Shown here: piece after piece, positions 25,001-34,124 of the stretch
Position numbering within the stretch: position 1 is the stretch's first letter
How the letters are laid out: each line of letters starts with the position of its first letter
Source of the DNA: an uncultured Alphaproteobacteria bacterium
GTDB lineage: Bacteria > Pseudomonadota > Alphaproteobacteria > Rs-D84 > CACZYB01
NCBI GenBank assembly: GCA_944392955.1
Contig: CALXYK010000010.1
Location: 62,001-126,000 of the forward strand
Reading direction: 5' to 3'
DNA length: 64,000 nucleotides
Position numbers and translations under genes: made by a program
Notes under the pieces: model-generated
Told to the model about the DNA's origin: nothing
Database searches by the model: none
The model's input: only the letters and a program-made list of their open reading frames with translations

Positions 25001-25515
25001 GAAACCAATTGTTTATAGGCTTCGTTTAATAAAATAGTTTTTTCTATATCATCTATGATTTTAAAGTGTGGAGAAATACCCGCTTCGATAGGAAACCTTT
25101 TTAAAACTGCCTGACAAAATGCATGTATAGTATATATTTTCAAGGGAACAGCATTATCCAATAATTTTGAAAATAACTTTCTTGCCTTTATAAATATATT
25201 TTCAAAATCCTTTTCTTTTTCTGTTATGAAATCATTGCTATTATCAAAAAGGGAGTGTAAATCCTTACGCAAACTTTCGTCTGGCATAGTTGCCCATTGT
25301 TTTGCCCTTTTGTATATACGATCCTGCATTTCAAATGCACCCGCATTAGTATAAGTCAGGCAAAGAATCTTACTTGGTTCTATATCATTTAAAAACAAAC
25401 GCAATAAACGATTGACAAGAACGGTTGTTTTACCAGTTCCCGCACTTGCCGAAACCCAAACTGATAAGTGTGGATCCGCAGCAATTTGTTGATTTAAAAA
25501 TGATATATCAGGCAT
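22090..25515 (-). CDS. addA: double-strand break repair helicase-nuclease AddA
   Basis: 1141 residues, the size of alphaproteobacterial AddA. The UvrD-type Walker A SASAGTGKTTVLVNRLL is at residues 22-38. ILIDEAQDTSP is motif II, VSFRSC and LTVHGSKGLEAP are later helicase motifs, and LLYVAMTRARDRLYV is motif VI. The C-terminus has a RecB-type nuclease core (RVDKLVILENDIWIIDYKTDKD). With AddB it resects DNA ends and loads RecA at Chi-like sites. AddB is not encoded next to it, where it usually lies upstream. It overlaps the small upstream gene at 25515 and is probably coupled to it. Confidence 0.92.
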   Translation of the reverse strand: MPDISFLNQQIAADPHLSVWVSASAGTGKTTVLVNRLLRLFLNDIEPSKILCLTYTNAGAFEMQDRIYKRAKQWATMPDESLRKDLHSLFDNSNDFITEKEKDFENIFIKARKLFSKLLDNAVPLKIYTIHAFCQAVLKRFPIEAGISPHFKIIDDIEKTILLNEAYKQLVSNIKYDKSDISPDIFSSFNYLMNLVSQNDFDKIKNEIITSRENFSELLKTYHNKENISLKLREIIFQGFDTIIDDFIKNDKLYIENVLNHIPNNFIENLEGFLRLNTQYSTNSKRYDKLNNIIRFRSPDLQDDVEERFNLYKSVFISSKNTLYETLFVKKVIDTNKAFYQDVLNEGKRIENAVRFLNCSKIYMATLSIIDIGLALNHIYDNLKKKKGVMDFTDLITSVKKLFSIPNVSEWILYKLDGGISHILIDEAQDTSPLQWDIVDNLTQEFFTTGRTEKDIKTLFSVGDVKQSIFSFQGANIKLFKKYKDEFKKKIETNNYKFYDLPLNVSFRSCKNILNTVDDVVKNLSGVRIGDEEIKHIHNRTDSNGIVEVSPLIKAIEKDEGEIFKTPIKHIYNFNPDMEQANVLAKKIRYLLDNEYISDGEINGEKYIRKIQPKDIMILVRKRNYMDSAITALVNNNIPVSGQDKLSLSDNIVVEDLISLLKFVLFNYDDLSLAEVLKSPLYNLDDDDLFTLCYNRGDKTLFKRLSEEIKYREIFEDLSSLIKLSKTAFPFEFFDFVLKVQNKRENFINRFGYEIEEVLNAFLSQCLNYDNTQMGKSLSDFYEWFSLSEVVIKRDMEHTNNTVRILTVHGSKGLEAPIVFLYNTNVPDRCVREKILWFKNFPMYKIANMDTINENFAQIVNDYKKESSDEEYRLLYVAMTRARDRLYVMGVEKNIKQNTWYSCIKQSLEENKDASFVKDEVLADFNREYIDDMVLRLGKNESGKISNETNDEKPHIISMPKYLEEKMELPSFEYKKDIKPKSPLTYLSDDNKSLLRGSIIHKLLENISKYANVKHDINLKEIIQKYFEKNIIDDHDFITEKILQLYNDNKYNFIFGNNSLSETEIMLSQNKDAKILRVDKLVILENDIWIIDYKTDKDTSEIPSQYKKQLQEYKNAVSKIYPNKNIHTAILWITDLKFQEF

Positions 25516-25757
25516 TAATGGTTACGACCTTTCATAAAATTTCGTAACTCTAACTCCTGTTCTGATATATAATCAGAATTTTTCTTGTCCGCAAAATCTT
25601 CTTTATCTTTTATTTTCATACATGCATCTTTAAAATTTTTGGCCTTTTTATTTTTAACCATTTCATCTGCGGAATTTTTCCTTAGATTAGCAGCTTGATC
25701 TTCAAATACTTCGTTAAGAATTTTTTCTTTCGTATTTTTATTTTTGTTATCTTTCAT
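25515..25757 (-). CDS. small charged hypothetical protein upstream of addA
   Basis: 80 residues from ATG at 25757, which has GGAGG at the right distance; a TTG four codons upstream lies inside that ribosome site and is rejected. The protein is Lys/Asp/Glu/Asn rich and looks helical and partly disordered. No family recognised. Its stop overlaps the addA start, so it may tune addA translation. Confidence 0.6.
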   Translation of the reverse strand: MKDNKNKNTKEKILNEVFEDQAANLRKNSADEMVKNKKAKNFKDACMKIKDKEDFADKKNSDYISEQELELRNFMKGRNH

Positions 25758-25790
25758 AGTTGCCTCCAAAATTTATTTATATTTAAAATA

Positions 25791-25823
25791 ATTATAGCAT
25801 ATTCTTTTTAATTATGCTATAAT
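25791..25823. promoter_or_regulatory. divergent promoter region with an 11-bp perfect inverted repeat
   Basis: ATTATAGCATA and TATGCTATAAT are separated by 11 bp. Each arm contains a TATAAT facing outward, so both glgP (plus) and the addA operon (minus) get a perfect -10 box. No good -35 boxes are seen. A shared operator is possible. Confidence 0.55.
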
Positions 25824-25851
25824 ATTTTTATTGTTAATAAGGGGGAAGAAA

Positions 25852-28242
25852 ATGCAAACACAATTAAATAATTTAAAATATGTAAAGGAAAGATTGACCT
25901 TTTTCCTTAAAGAAACTTCTAATAAAACTATAAAATCTGCTTCGGCTAAGGATTGGTATATCGCTTTTGTAAATATGATAAACGATGAATTGATTGATGT
26001 AGCAGATATTACAGAACATAATATTCTGAATGGAAGAAATAAGTTTATGGCTTATCTTTCTATGGAATATTTGCTTGGAAAATTATCAAATCAAACTCTT
26101 TTAAACTTAAAAGCAAAAAAGACTTTTGAAAAGGCTTTTGCTTCGTTTGGTGTTGATTTAGACAAGGTTTTATCCTTTGAACCTTCTACACAATTAGGTA
26201 ATGGTGGATTAGGAAGATTGGCGGCTTGTTTTTTTGATTCTTTGGCAACACTATCTTATCCTGCATTTGGTTATGGATTATTTTATCGTTGTGGAATTTA
26301 TAAACAAGAAATAGTAAATGGCAAACAAGTTGAAAAACCTGATTTATGGATAGAAAAACAAAATCCAGCAGTAGAAAAAAGAAAAGATATTTCTTATGAT
26401 ATTTACTTTGGTGGTAATGTATCTAAAACTGATAGGATTGAGGATATGAAATGGATGCCAAAGGAGATTGTTAAAACTCATGCCAATGATTTGCTTTTGG
26501 CTGGTTATGGAAATGATAATGTTTTAAGGGTAAGACTTTGGGAAGCACAAAGAAGTGATAAAAAATCACCAGATTTACACAAAACAATTACAAATATAAC
26601 AGATTTTCTTTACCCACCAGATACAACTGATGAAGGCAGAAGATTGAGATTAAGACAAGAACATTTGCTTGTTTCTGCATCTATTCAGGATTTATTCAAT
26701 AGATTAAAAAAAACTGGTGTTAGTGTAGAAGATATTGAAAAATTTATGTCAGTTCAACTTAACGATACTCATCCAACTTTGGCTATTCCTGAAATAATAA
26801 GAATCCTTATGCAAGAGTATGGATTTTCCTATGAAAAAGCCTATGAAAAAATGTATAAAATATGTGCTTATACTAACCACACTCTCCTTGCCGAAGCATT
26901 GGAAAAAATTGATATTAAATTATTTAAGTCTGAATTGCCTTATCACTTTGCTATAATAGAAAAAATTAATAATGATTTTATGAACTTAGCAAGAAAAACC
27001 GTTGCAGAGTGGAAATTAAATAAATTAGAAATTGTTAATTATGAAAAAGGATATGTAAATAGTGGAAATCTTTGCATTGTTGCTACACACAAGGTAAATG
27101 GTGTCGCAGAATTACATTCTAAGTTATTAAAGAAAAAAGAATTTCCTTTGTTCAGCAATATATTCCCTAAAAAATTCATAAATGAAACAAATGGAATTAC
27201 ACAAAGGAAATGGTTGTTGGAGGCAAATCCTAGGCTTGCATCTTTTATAACTAAAAATATTGGGGATAAGTGGATTACTGATTTATTTGAACTTAAAAAA
27301 TTATTAAAGTTTAAAAATGACTCTAACTTCCTAGAAAAATTATATAAAATAAAACAGGAAAATAAATCTGACTTACTACAACTTATAAAAGATGATTTGG
27401 GATTAAAGTTAAGTCCTGATTTCATTGTAGATTCCCAGATAAAACGTATTCATGAATACAAAAGACAATTTTTAAATATTTTACAAGTAATAGATAGGTA
27501 TAACAGAATCATAAATGGTGATACAAAAGGTTTGGAACCTAAAATCTGTTTGTTTGCGGGAAAGGCTCCGCCTACTTATACTATTGCAAAGGAGGTAGTA
27601 ACCCTTATCAATGATGTTGCAAATGTTGTAAATAATGATAAGCGTTGTAATGATTTGTTAAAAGTTGTATTTATACCTAATTACAATATTGATAAGGCTC
27701 AGGTTATAATTCCTGCAACGGAATTAAGTGAACAAATTTCAACTGCTGGTAAAGAAGCAAGTGGAACCGGTAATATGAAATTTGCATTAAATGGAGCTTT
27801 GACTATTGGAACATTGGATGGTGCAAATGTGGAAATTAAAAATAATGTAGGATCTAAAAATATATTTATTTTCGGTTTGACCGCAAAAAAAGTTTATAAC
27901 TTAAAAGAAAAAGGTTATGATGCTCAATCATACTTTAATAACGACAAAAGGATACAAGAAATTTTATATCAAATAATGTCAGGATATTTCTGTAATAACC
28001 AAAAGGATAGATACAAAAACCTTATGAATGCATTTTTTGATAATAATGATGAATATATGTTATTACCTGACTTTAACTCCTATGTGAAAATGCAAGGCAA
28101 AGTAGATCAAGAGTATAAAGATAAAAAATCATGGAATAAAAAATCTCTTATCAACATTGCTAATTGTGGTTTCTTTTCTTCGGATAGGACTATAAAAAGT
28201 TATGCAAAAGATATTTGGAAAATTAAGGAAATAGTTGAATAA
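25852..28242 (+). CDS. glgP: glycogen/maltodextrin phosphorylase
   Basis: 796 residues from ATG at 25852, with AGGGGGA upstream; the in-frame TTG at 25831 has none and is rejected. It releases glucose 1-phosphate from alpha-1,4-glucan using phosphate and PLP. Visible motifs are the LGNGGLGRLAACFFDSLATL signature near the N-terminus, SVQLNDTHPTLAIPE, RIHEYKRQFLN and EASGTGNMKFALNGALTIGT, whose Lys binds PLP. Length matches GlgP/MalP (about 800). No glycogen synthase or branching gene is in the window, so the substrate may be internal glycogen or imported maltodextrin. Confidence 0.93.
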   Translation: MQTQLNNLKYVKERLTFFLKETSNKTIKSASAKDWYIAFVNMINDELIDVADITEHNILNGRNKFMAYLSMEYLLGKLSNQTLLNLKAKKTFEKAFASFGVDLDKVLSFEPSTQLGNGGLGRLAACFFDSLATLSYPAFGYGLFYRCGIYKQEIVNGKQVEKPDLWIEKQNPAVEKRKDISYDIYFGGNVSKTDRIEDMKWMPKEIVKTHANDLLLAGYGNDNVLRVRLWEAQRSDKKSPDLHKTITNITDFLYPPDTTDEGRRLRLRQEHLLVSASIQDLFNRLKKTGVSVEDIEKFMSVQLNDTHPTLAIPEIIRILMQEYGFSYEKAYEKMYKICAYTNHTLLAEALEKIDIKLFKSELPYHFAIIEKINNDFMNLARKTVAEWKLNKLEIVNYEKGYVNSGNLCIVATHKVNGVAELHSKLLKKKEFPLFSNIFPKKFINETNGITQRKWLLEANPRLASFITKNIGDKWITDLFELKKLLKFKNDSNFLEKLYKIKQENKSDLLQLIKDDLGLKLSPDFIVDSQIKRIHEYKRQFLNILQVIDRYNRIINGDTKGLEPKICLFAGKAPPTYTIAKEVVTLINDVANVVNNDKRCNDLLKVVFIPNYNIDKAQVIIPATELSEQISTAGKEASGTGNMKFALNGALTIGTLDGANVEIKNNVGSKNIFIFGLTAKKVYNLKEKGYDAQSYFNNDKRIQEILYQIMSGYFCNNQKDRYKNLMNAFFDNNDEYMLLPDFNSYVKMQGKVDQEYKDKKSWNKKSLINIANCGFFSSDRTIKSYAKDIWKIKEIVE

Positions 28243-28244
28243 TT

Positions 28245-29558
28245 ATGAAAAAGAAAAATACTATATTCGCTCTTAGTTCTGCTTATGGAAAGGCCGGTGT
28301 TTCTGTGTTTAGGATATCCGGCCCTGATGCATTAGATATATTAAAAAAATTATCAAAAAAGAAAAAATTTACTCCTAATGTAATGCAATATTCTGATATT
28401 TACCATCCTTTGACTAATGAATTATTGGATAGTTGTATGGTTGTGTTTTTTAAGGCTCCGAAATCTTATACCGGAGAAGATACTGTTGAATTATTTACCC
28501 ATGGAAGTATTGCTGTTATTGATGCTGTTTATGATGCATTATCAAAGTTTGAAACAGCAAGAATTGCTGAACCTGGTGAATTTACAAAAAGGGCTTTTTT
28601 AAATGATAAACTTGATTTAACTCAGGTAGAAGCAATTTCCGATTTAATAGAAGCAGAAACAGAATCTCAACGAAAACTGGCCTTAAATAATACGAATGGA
28701 CAATTATCAAAATTATATAATTTATGGAGAGATAAATTAGTAAAGATATTGGCTTGGTATGAAGCATCTATTGATTTTTCTGATGATGAAATGCCTATCA
28801 ATGTAATAGATCAAAATAATAAAAATTTAGAAGATGTAATAAATGAAATAGAAAAACATATTAAGACCTCTTCTGTGGCTCAACTTATCAAATATGGTTT
28901 GGATATTGCAATTATTGGAAAGCCAAATGTTGGTAAATCATCTTTGTTTAATAAAATTATAGGACAGAATAAGGCTATTGTTTCTAATATTGCAGGAACT
29001 ACCAGAGATGTTATTGATGCAATAATAGATGTTGATGGATTCAAAATAAATCTATCTGATACAGCAGGATTAAACTCAAAAACAAACGATAAAATAGAAA
29101 AAAAAGGGATTAAAAAAGCATTAGAGAAAGCCCAAAAAGCAGATATAAAAATTTATGTGATTGATAATTTGAAATCTTTTGATAGTAAGCAAGTGGACAA
29201 GGATACTATTGTTTTATTAAATAAAATTGATAAAAAATCATATAAGAAAATACCTGATGGTATATTACCTATTTCTGTAAAGGATAATTCAAATTGGAAA
29301 AAATTTTGGAATTTATTAACCTTTAAAATCAAAGAAAAAATGGAAATGTCGTCTGATGCAACATTAACTCAACAACGATATAAAAATACATTGGAAAGTG
29401 TTTTAATGTTTTTAAAAACAGCCTTAACCGAACAAGAAATTGATTTAAAAGTTGAAAATCTGAGGTTGGCTACTGATGCAATTGGATCCATAACAGGAAG
29501 AGTGTATTTCAACGAACTGCTTGATGAAATATTTTCTTCGTTCTGTTTGGGTAAATAA
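28245..29558 (+). CDS. mnmE: tRNA uridine-5-carboxymethylaminomethyl GTPase MnmE
   Basis: 437 residues. The N-terminal folate-binding domain begins IFALSSAYGKAGVSVFRISGP. The central G domain has GKPNVGKSSLFNK (G1), GTTRD (G2), DTAG (G3) and NKID (G4). The C-terminus ends FSSFCLGK, matching the FC[I/L]GK motif whose Cys is needed for activity. With MnmG it makes cmnm5U at U34 of certain tRNAs. It begins two bases after the glgP stop, so the two are co-transcribed. It meets rodA tail to tail. Confidence 0.95.
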   Translation: MKKKNTIFALSSAYGKAGVSVFRISGPDALDILKKLSKKKKFTPNVMQYSDIYHPLTNELLDSCMVVFFKAPKSYTGEDTVELFTHGSIAVIDAVYDALSKFETARIAEPGEFTKRAFLNDKLDLTQVEAISDLIEAETESQRKLALNNTNGQLSKLYNLWRDKLVKILAWYEASIDFSDDEMPINVIDQNNKNLEDVINEIEKHIKTSSVAQLIKYGLDIAIIGKPNVGKSSLFNKIIGQNKAIVSNIAGTTRDVIDAIIDVDGFKINLSDTAGLNSKTNDKIEKKGIKKALEKAQKADIKIYVIDNLKSFDSKQVDKDTIVLLNKIDKKSYKKIPDGILPISVKDNSNWKKFWNLLTFKIKEKMEMSSDATLTQQRYKNTLESVLMFLKTALTEQEIDLKVENLRLATDAIGSITGRVYFNELLDEIFSSFCLGK

Positions 29559-29560
29559 AA

Positions 29561-30754
29561 TTATAGATAATCACTTTTTGAACTGATTAACATATCACTA
29601 TGGACATAGCAACATTCTATCAATCCGAAACCTAACAATAAGGTCATCATTGCTGTTCCACCATAAGATAAAAGCGGTGAAGGCACACCTACAACTGGTA
29701 ATAATCCCATAACCATAGCCGTATTTATAAAGAAATATATAAAAAAATTGGCACCTAACCCTAATGTCAGTAATTTTCCAAAATTATTCCTACTTGCAAA
29801 TGCTATCTTATAACATTGCCACAGGATACCTATTATCAAGCCAAATAAACAAAGACAACCAAACATTCCAAATTCTTCGGCAAACATAGTAAAAATAAAA
29901 TCCGTTTGTTTTTCTGGTAAGAAATTTAGATGACTTTGGGTGCCTTTTAAATATCCCTTACCCCAAAAACCACCTGAACCTAATGTTATTTTGGATTGGG
30001 TAATATGATAACCTGAACCCATAATATCTTTTTCTGGATTCAAAAATATTATAACCCTTTCTTTTTGATAATCATGTAATCCATATTTCCATACTATTGG
30101 GAATGCTAAAATTGCTATTAGAAAGACTAAACCAAACTTCCATAATTGAACGCCCGAAATAAAAAATACTATTCCTGATACTAATAATAATGTCATAGCA
30201 GTTCCCAAATCAGGTTGTTCCAAAACTAAACCTACTGGAACTAAGACTAATAAAAAAGGGAAAATTAAGTAGTAATTTCTGTGGATTTCATTTATACTTA
30301 ATGCAGCAAAATATTTGGCAAGGGCTAAAACCAATGCAATTTTCATCAATTCCGAAGGTTGAATCCTAACTATACCTAAATTTAACCACCTTTGTGCCCC
30401 CATACCGACATGTCCAAAAAGTGTTACACCTATCAAAAGTAATAAAGAAACTCCATAAATCCAATATGCATATTTTACCCATACCTTTAAATCTATTACT
30501 GCAACTACTATAAGAATAAAAAAACCTACAAGAATCTTTGGTATTTGAGAAATTGCCCATGGGTGCCAACTACCATAACTGATTAAACATTTATAAGGAT
30601 CTGAACATTCTGCCTTTCCTGCACTATATAATATTACTATACCAACAGCACAAACTGCTAGAATCAAAAGAACTAGTTTCCAATTTAAACATAATAGTTT
30701 TGAAAAAATATTCATCCTTCCACTTTTCTTCATACTTAATGAATAATCTAGCAT
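29561..30754 (-). CDS. rodA: rod-shape peptidoglycan polymerase RodA
   Basis: 397 residues from ATG at 30754, which has AGGAG at good distance overlapping the mrdA stop; an ATG nine codons upstream is less likely. About ten membrane helices. SEDS-family motifs seen: WLNLGIVRIQPSELMK, FLPEKQTDFIFTMFAEEFG and GLLPVVGVPSPLLSYGGTAMM. It polymerises lipid II into glycan strands in the elongasome with PBP2, just upstream. Last gene of mreC-mreD-mrdA-rodA. Confidence 0.95.
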   Translation of the reverse strand: MLDYSLSMKKSGRMNIFSKLLCLNWKLVLLILAVCAVGIVILYSAGKAECSDPYKCLISYGSWHPWAISQIPKILVGFFILIVVAVIDLKVWVKYAYWIYGVSLLLLIGVTLFGHVGMGAQRWLNLGIVRIQPSELMKIALVLALAKYFAALSINEIHRNYYLIFPFLLVLVPVGLVLEQPDLGTAMTLLLVSGIVFFISGVQLWKFGLVFLIAILAFPIVWKYGLHDYQKERVIIFLNPEKDIMGSGYHITQSKITLGSGGFWGKGYLKGTQSHLNFLPEKQTDFIFTMFAEEFGMFGCLCLFGLIIGILWQCYKIAFASRNNFGKLLTLGLGANFFIYFFINTAMVMGLLPVVGVPSPLLSYGGTAMMTLLLGFGLIECCYVHSDMLISSKSDYL

Positions 30755-30764
30755 TTGTATTCTC

Positions 30765-32594
30765 CTATAAATAAAGTTCAAGTGTTTTCATCATTATATC
30801 CCTTGCTATCGGAGCGGCACTTCCGGATCCGGACATTCCGTGTTCAACAACAACACTGATTGCATATCGTGGATTTTTATAAGGTGCATAACCAACAAAT
30901 AATGCATGGTTTCTATATTTCCATGGTAAATCTTCCTGTTTGGTTACTCCTCTGGCTCTTTCTTCTCTGGTTATTCTTTTGACCTGAGTTGTTCCCGTCT
31001 TTCCCGCCATATATGAGCCATTATAATTCAAGTAAGCATTACGACCTGTTCCATTAGGTCTATTGACAACGGCAAACATACCTCGCTTTATCATATTTAG
31101 ATGCTGAGGATTTATATTCAATGATGGGAAGAAAATATTTCCTTCGTTTTCGTTTTTTATTATTCGTGGTTTAACCGCAAAACCTCCGTTCGCAATCCTA
31201 GCTGTCATAACGGCAAGTTGAATAGGTGTAACAAGAGTATATCCCTGTCCTATTGATGCAGTGATAGTATCACCAGTATACCAAGCTTCGCTTTTGTAAT
31301 TACGTTTCCATTCACGACTTGGGACCTGTCCTTTTTTTTCGTTCGCAAGTTCTATTCCCGTATAATCACCAAGACCAAATCTGTATGCCATTTCCTGTAT
31401 AACATCCATACTTACCTTTGTCGCAAGTGCATAATAAAATATATCACAAGAATGCAATAATGATTGTTCAAGGTTTAAAAGTCCGTGTCCGCCAGTATTC
31501 CAGCAATGGTATCTTCCATCACCATAGTCCATATGACCTGTGCAATTTATTTTTGTATTTGCATTTATCTTACCATCAGAAAGTGCAGCCAAAGCCGTCA
31601 TCATTTTAAATGTAGAACCCGGGGCATATAGACCTTCTATTGCCTTATTTATAAATGGATGTCGTGGATTTGAAAATAGTTTTTCAAATTCCTTTGCTGA
31701 CATATCTTCATCCAAAAATATATTAGGATTATACGAAGGAACAGATATCATCATTAAAACATCGCCATTATAAATATCCATTACAACAGCACTGGCACTT
31801 TCTTCGTTTATTCTTGTATATGCATATTCCTGTAATCTTTTATCTATTGTAAGATTTATTCGTTGACCTGGAATTGCCTTTTTCTTTTTGTCATCTAAGG
31901 TTTCTATCACCCTGCCTACTGCATTTACAATTTGTATCGTTTCACCAACTTCACCCCTTAATTCCTTATCCATAAGTTTTTCTATACCAGCCTTTCCAGT
32001 TTTAAAATCTGGAAGTTGAAGGATTGGTGATGGATCCTTTTTTAATTCTTGTTCTGTTACATCTGACACATAACCGATAACGTGGGCTGCGATTTCATCA
32101 AATGGATAATATCTTCTTTTCCCCTCTTCTACATAAACACCTGTGAAATCAAGATTGTTTACTTGAATTTTAGCCATTTCATCCCAACCAAGATTATTTT
32201 TTACAAAGACTGGGAAAAATGCCCTTTTCTTTTTAACATTATTTAAAACTTTTTCCTTTTCTTTTTCTGTTAGGGGAATTAACTCTGAAATTCGGTTTAG
32301 AATTTCTTCCACCGTTAAACCTTGCGCAGTTACCTCCTCTGGTATCATTTGGATACCATAACTATTTACATTTATAGCAAGTTCTACACCAAAACGATCT
32401 GCGATTATTCCACGGGGTGGAGGTAATAGTTTTATTCTTACACTATTTCTTTCTGATAATTTTTTGTATTTATCGCTGTCTAGTATTTGTAATTGATAAA
32501 GACGACCGGCTAAAATAGAAAATAGAAATAGTTCCCCACCTGCAACTAATAGGGCTCTTCTATTAAAAACTTTAATTAACTCTGCATCTCTCAC
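30765..32594 (-). CDS. mrdA: penicillin-binding protein 2 (transpeptidase)
   Basis: 609 residues. One N-terminal membrane helix (about 14-34) is followed by the pedestal/dimerisation domain and the transpeptidase domain. The active site is GSTFK with Ser327; the second motif is SCD at 382-384 (SxD, as in PBP2) and the third is GKTGTTQV. It cross-links peptidoglycan for lateral growth together with RodA. It is the target of mecillinam in related proteins. Three-base gap from mreD; stop overlaps the rodA ribosome site. Confidence 0.95.
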   Translation of the reverse strand: MRDAELIKVFNRRALLVAGGELFLFSILAGRLYQLQILDSDKYKKLSERNSVRIKLLPPPRGIIADRFGVELAINVNSYGIQMIPEEVTAQGLTVEEILNRISELIPLTEKEKEKVLNNVKKKRAFFPVFVKNNLGWDEMAKIQVNNLDFTGVYVEEGKRRYYPFDEIAAHVIGYVSDVTEQELKKDPSPILQLPDFKTGKAGIEKLMDKELRGEVGETIQIVNAVGRVIETLDDKKKKAIPGQRINLTIDKRLQEYAYTRINEESASAVVMDIYNGDVLMMISVPSYNPNIFLDEDMSAKEFEKLFSNPRHPFINKAIEGLYAPGSTFKMMTALAALSDGKINANTKINCTGHMDYGDGRYHCWNTGGHGLLNLEQSLLHSCDIFYYALATKVSMDVIQEMAYRFGLGDYTGIELANEKKGQVPSREWKRNYKSEAWYTGDTITASIGQGYTLVTPIQLAVMTARIANGGFAVKPRIIKNENEGNIFFPSLNINPQHLNMIKRGMFAVVNRPNGTGRNAYLNYNGSYMAGKTGTTQVKRITREERARGVTKQEDLPWKYRNHALFVGYAPYKNPRYAISVVVEHGMSGSGSAAPIARDIMMKTLELYL

Positions 32595-32597
32595 TAT

Positions 32598-33107
32598 TTA
32601 ATACCTTTTTACTATTTTCATATTTAACTTTTGTAATATCCAATAAAAAAGTGGGTAGCATAAAATTAAAATTGCCCAACTTAGTATTACATTAAATAAA
32701 TTTATATTTGTTATAAACATACTTGAAATTATTACATATTTTAAAAAAAGTAAACATAATGTTGCAAGACTGAATGCAAAATATGAAAATGCAAAAGATG
32801 AATCTAATGGAAATAATTTTTGGTAATATGCCATAAAATATATGCTTAAAAATATAAAAATATTTATACCAAATTGAGTTCCGTCCATAAAATCCTGAAT
32901 AAACCCGAATAACATAACAAAGATAAAGTCAAATGATTTCGTTTTTTCTATACCCCAGAAAAAAATAGGAATCAATACTATTGTCGCCTTTGCATTATAT
33001 ATTGGTGGCAACACAAAAGATAAAACAAGTATTATAAAACTACTTACAAAGGGAATTTGTTTTGATAAAATAGATAATAACCATTTATATTTATTCTTCT
33101 TTACCAA
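32598..33107 (-). CDS. mreD: rod shape-determining protein MreD
   Basis: 169 residues with about five membrane helices, the usual size and topology. PPIYNAKATIVLIPIFFWGI and FGFIQDFMDGTQFGINIF are the conserved MreD segments. An inner-membrane scaffold linking MreC to PBP2/RodA. Sequence conservation in this family is low, so position between mreC and mrdA is the strongest support. Confidence 0.85.
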   Translation of the reverse strand: MVKKNKYKWLLSILSKQIPFVSSFIILVLSFVLPPIYNAKATIVLIPIFFWGIEKTKSFDFIFVMLFGFIQDFMDGTQFGINIFIFLSIYFMAYYQKLFPLDSSFAFSYFAFSLATLCLLFLKYVIISSMFITNINLFNVILSWAILILCYPLFYWILQKLNMKIVKRY

Positions 33108-33117
33108 TTTTACACCC

Positions 33118-33996
33118 TTATTCCGTTAATGGATTATTGTTTATAAAATTTTGAATTCCTTCGGTATGAGATGTTTTTAAAACCTTTACATACTCTATAT
33201 TAGATTTATTTATAAATGGTTGAACTATTATCCCGCTTTCCTCACTTATACTACCTACTATACCTATCGGTATACCAGATGGAAGATTGCCCCCCATACC
33301 AGAGGTTACAACAACATCTCCTATTTGTATAGGCTCTTGGTTTTCAAAATGTGCAAGATTAGGATAATCTGTATTGTTACCTATTAAAAAAGCACGAGTT
33401 CGTGTACGTTCAATTTGAACCGGTATTTTGGATAGAGCGTCTGTTATTAAAAGCATTCTAGAATAATTCTTACCAACAGAATATATTTGCCCTACTAAAT
33501 AGCCATCTACAAGGACACCTTGATACTTTTTTACACCATGCCTTGCCCCTGCATCTATTATAAAAGAGTGAGTGAAGCCGGAACCACTGGCCCCAACTAC
33601 CTTTGTAGAAAGTAGATAATTGATTCCGTTTGAAGTATAATTAACCAATTTTTTTAATGAATTATTTTCTACCTCCATTTGTTTAAGGTAATTTAATTGC
33701 TCTTTTAATTTTGAAACTTCATCTCTTAATTCTTTATTTTGTGCATCAACCTGTCTAAAATTTTTTACATCCTTTATAAATGTACCTACCATGTATATAG
33801 GGTATGAAATAACCTTGACAAATGGGGACATAACATCAACTACTACACCACTGGTTTTACTTATTATTATATTATCTGGCTTTCCGATAAATATAAGGAC
33901 AAATGAAAACAAAATGAAAAGTATTATAAAAACCTTGCGAACAAGCCGTTTTATCATTTGCATTTTCATATTCTGTGATGTACTTAATTTATTCAA
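33118..33996 (-). CDS. mreC: rod shape-determining protein MreC
   Basis: 292 residues. One membrane helix (about 20-42), then a coiled coil (about 78-115, DAQNKELRDEVSKLKEQL) and the MreC beta-domain with VVGASGSGFTHSFIIDAG, GVLVDGYLVGQI and GDVVVTSGMGGNLPSGIPIG. It tethers the elongasome in the periplasm. The start is TTG at 33996, preceded by AGGGGG five bases away; ATG at 33969 is possible but has no ribosome site. First gene of the operon. MreB, usually just upstream, is not here. Confidence 0.92.
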   Translation of the reverse strand: MNKLSTSQNMKMQMIKRLVRKVFIILFILFSFVLIFIGKPDNIIISKTSGVVVDVMSPFVKVISYPIYMVGTFIKDVKNFRQVDAQNKELRDEVSKLKEQLNYLKQMEVENNSLKKLVNYTSNGINYLLSTKVVGASGSGFTHSFIIDAGARHGVKKYQGVLVDGYLVGQIYSVGKNYSRMLLITDALSKIPVQIERTRTRAFLIGNNTDYPNLAHFENQEPIQIGDVVVTSGMGGNLPSGIPIGIVGSISEESGIIVQPFINKSNIEYVKVLKTSHTEGIQNFINNNPLTE

Positions 33997-34124
33997 AATA
34001 GCCCCCTGTATAAATCTTTTTAAGTTATAGCACTGCTTTTTTAAATAGTCATCATTTTTTTTAAAATTTCTGAAAAATTTAACTCTTTACAAATACTAAA
34101 AAAATTTTATACTATTTTTAAATT

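Noticed and set aside
25831-25851. TTG start seven codons upstream of glgP
   Set aside because: The AGGGGGA ribosome site lies inside this extension, so initiation is at ATG 25852.
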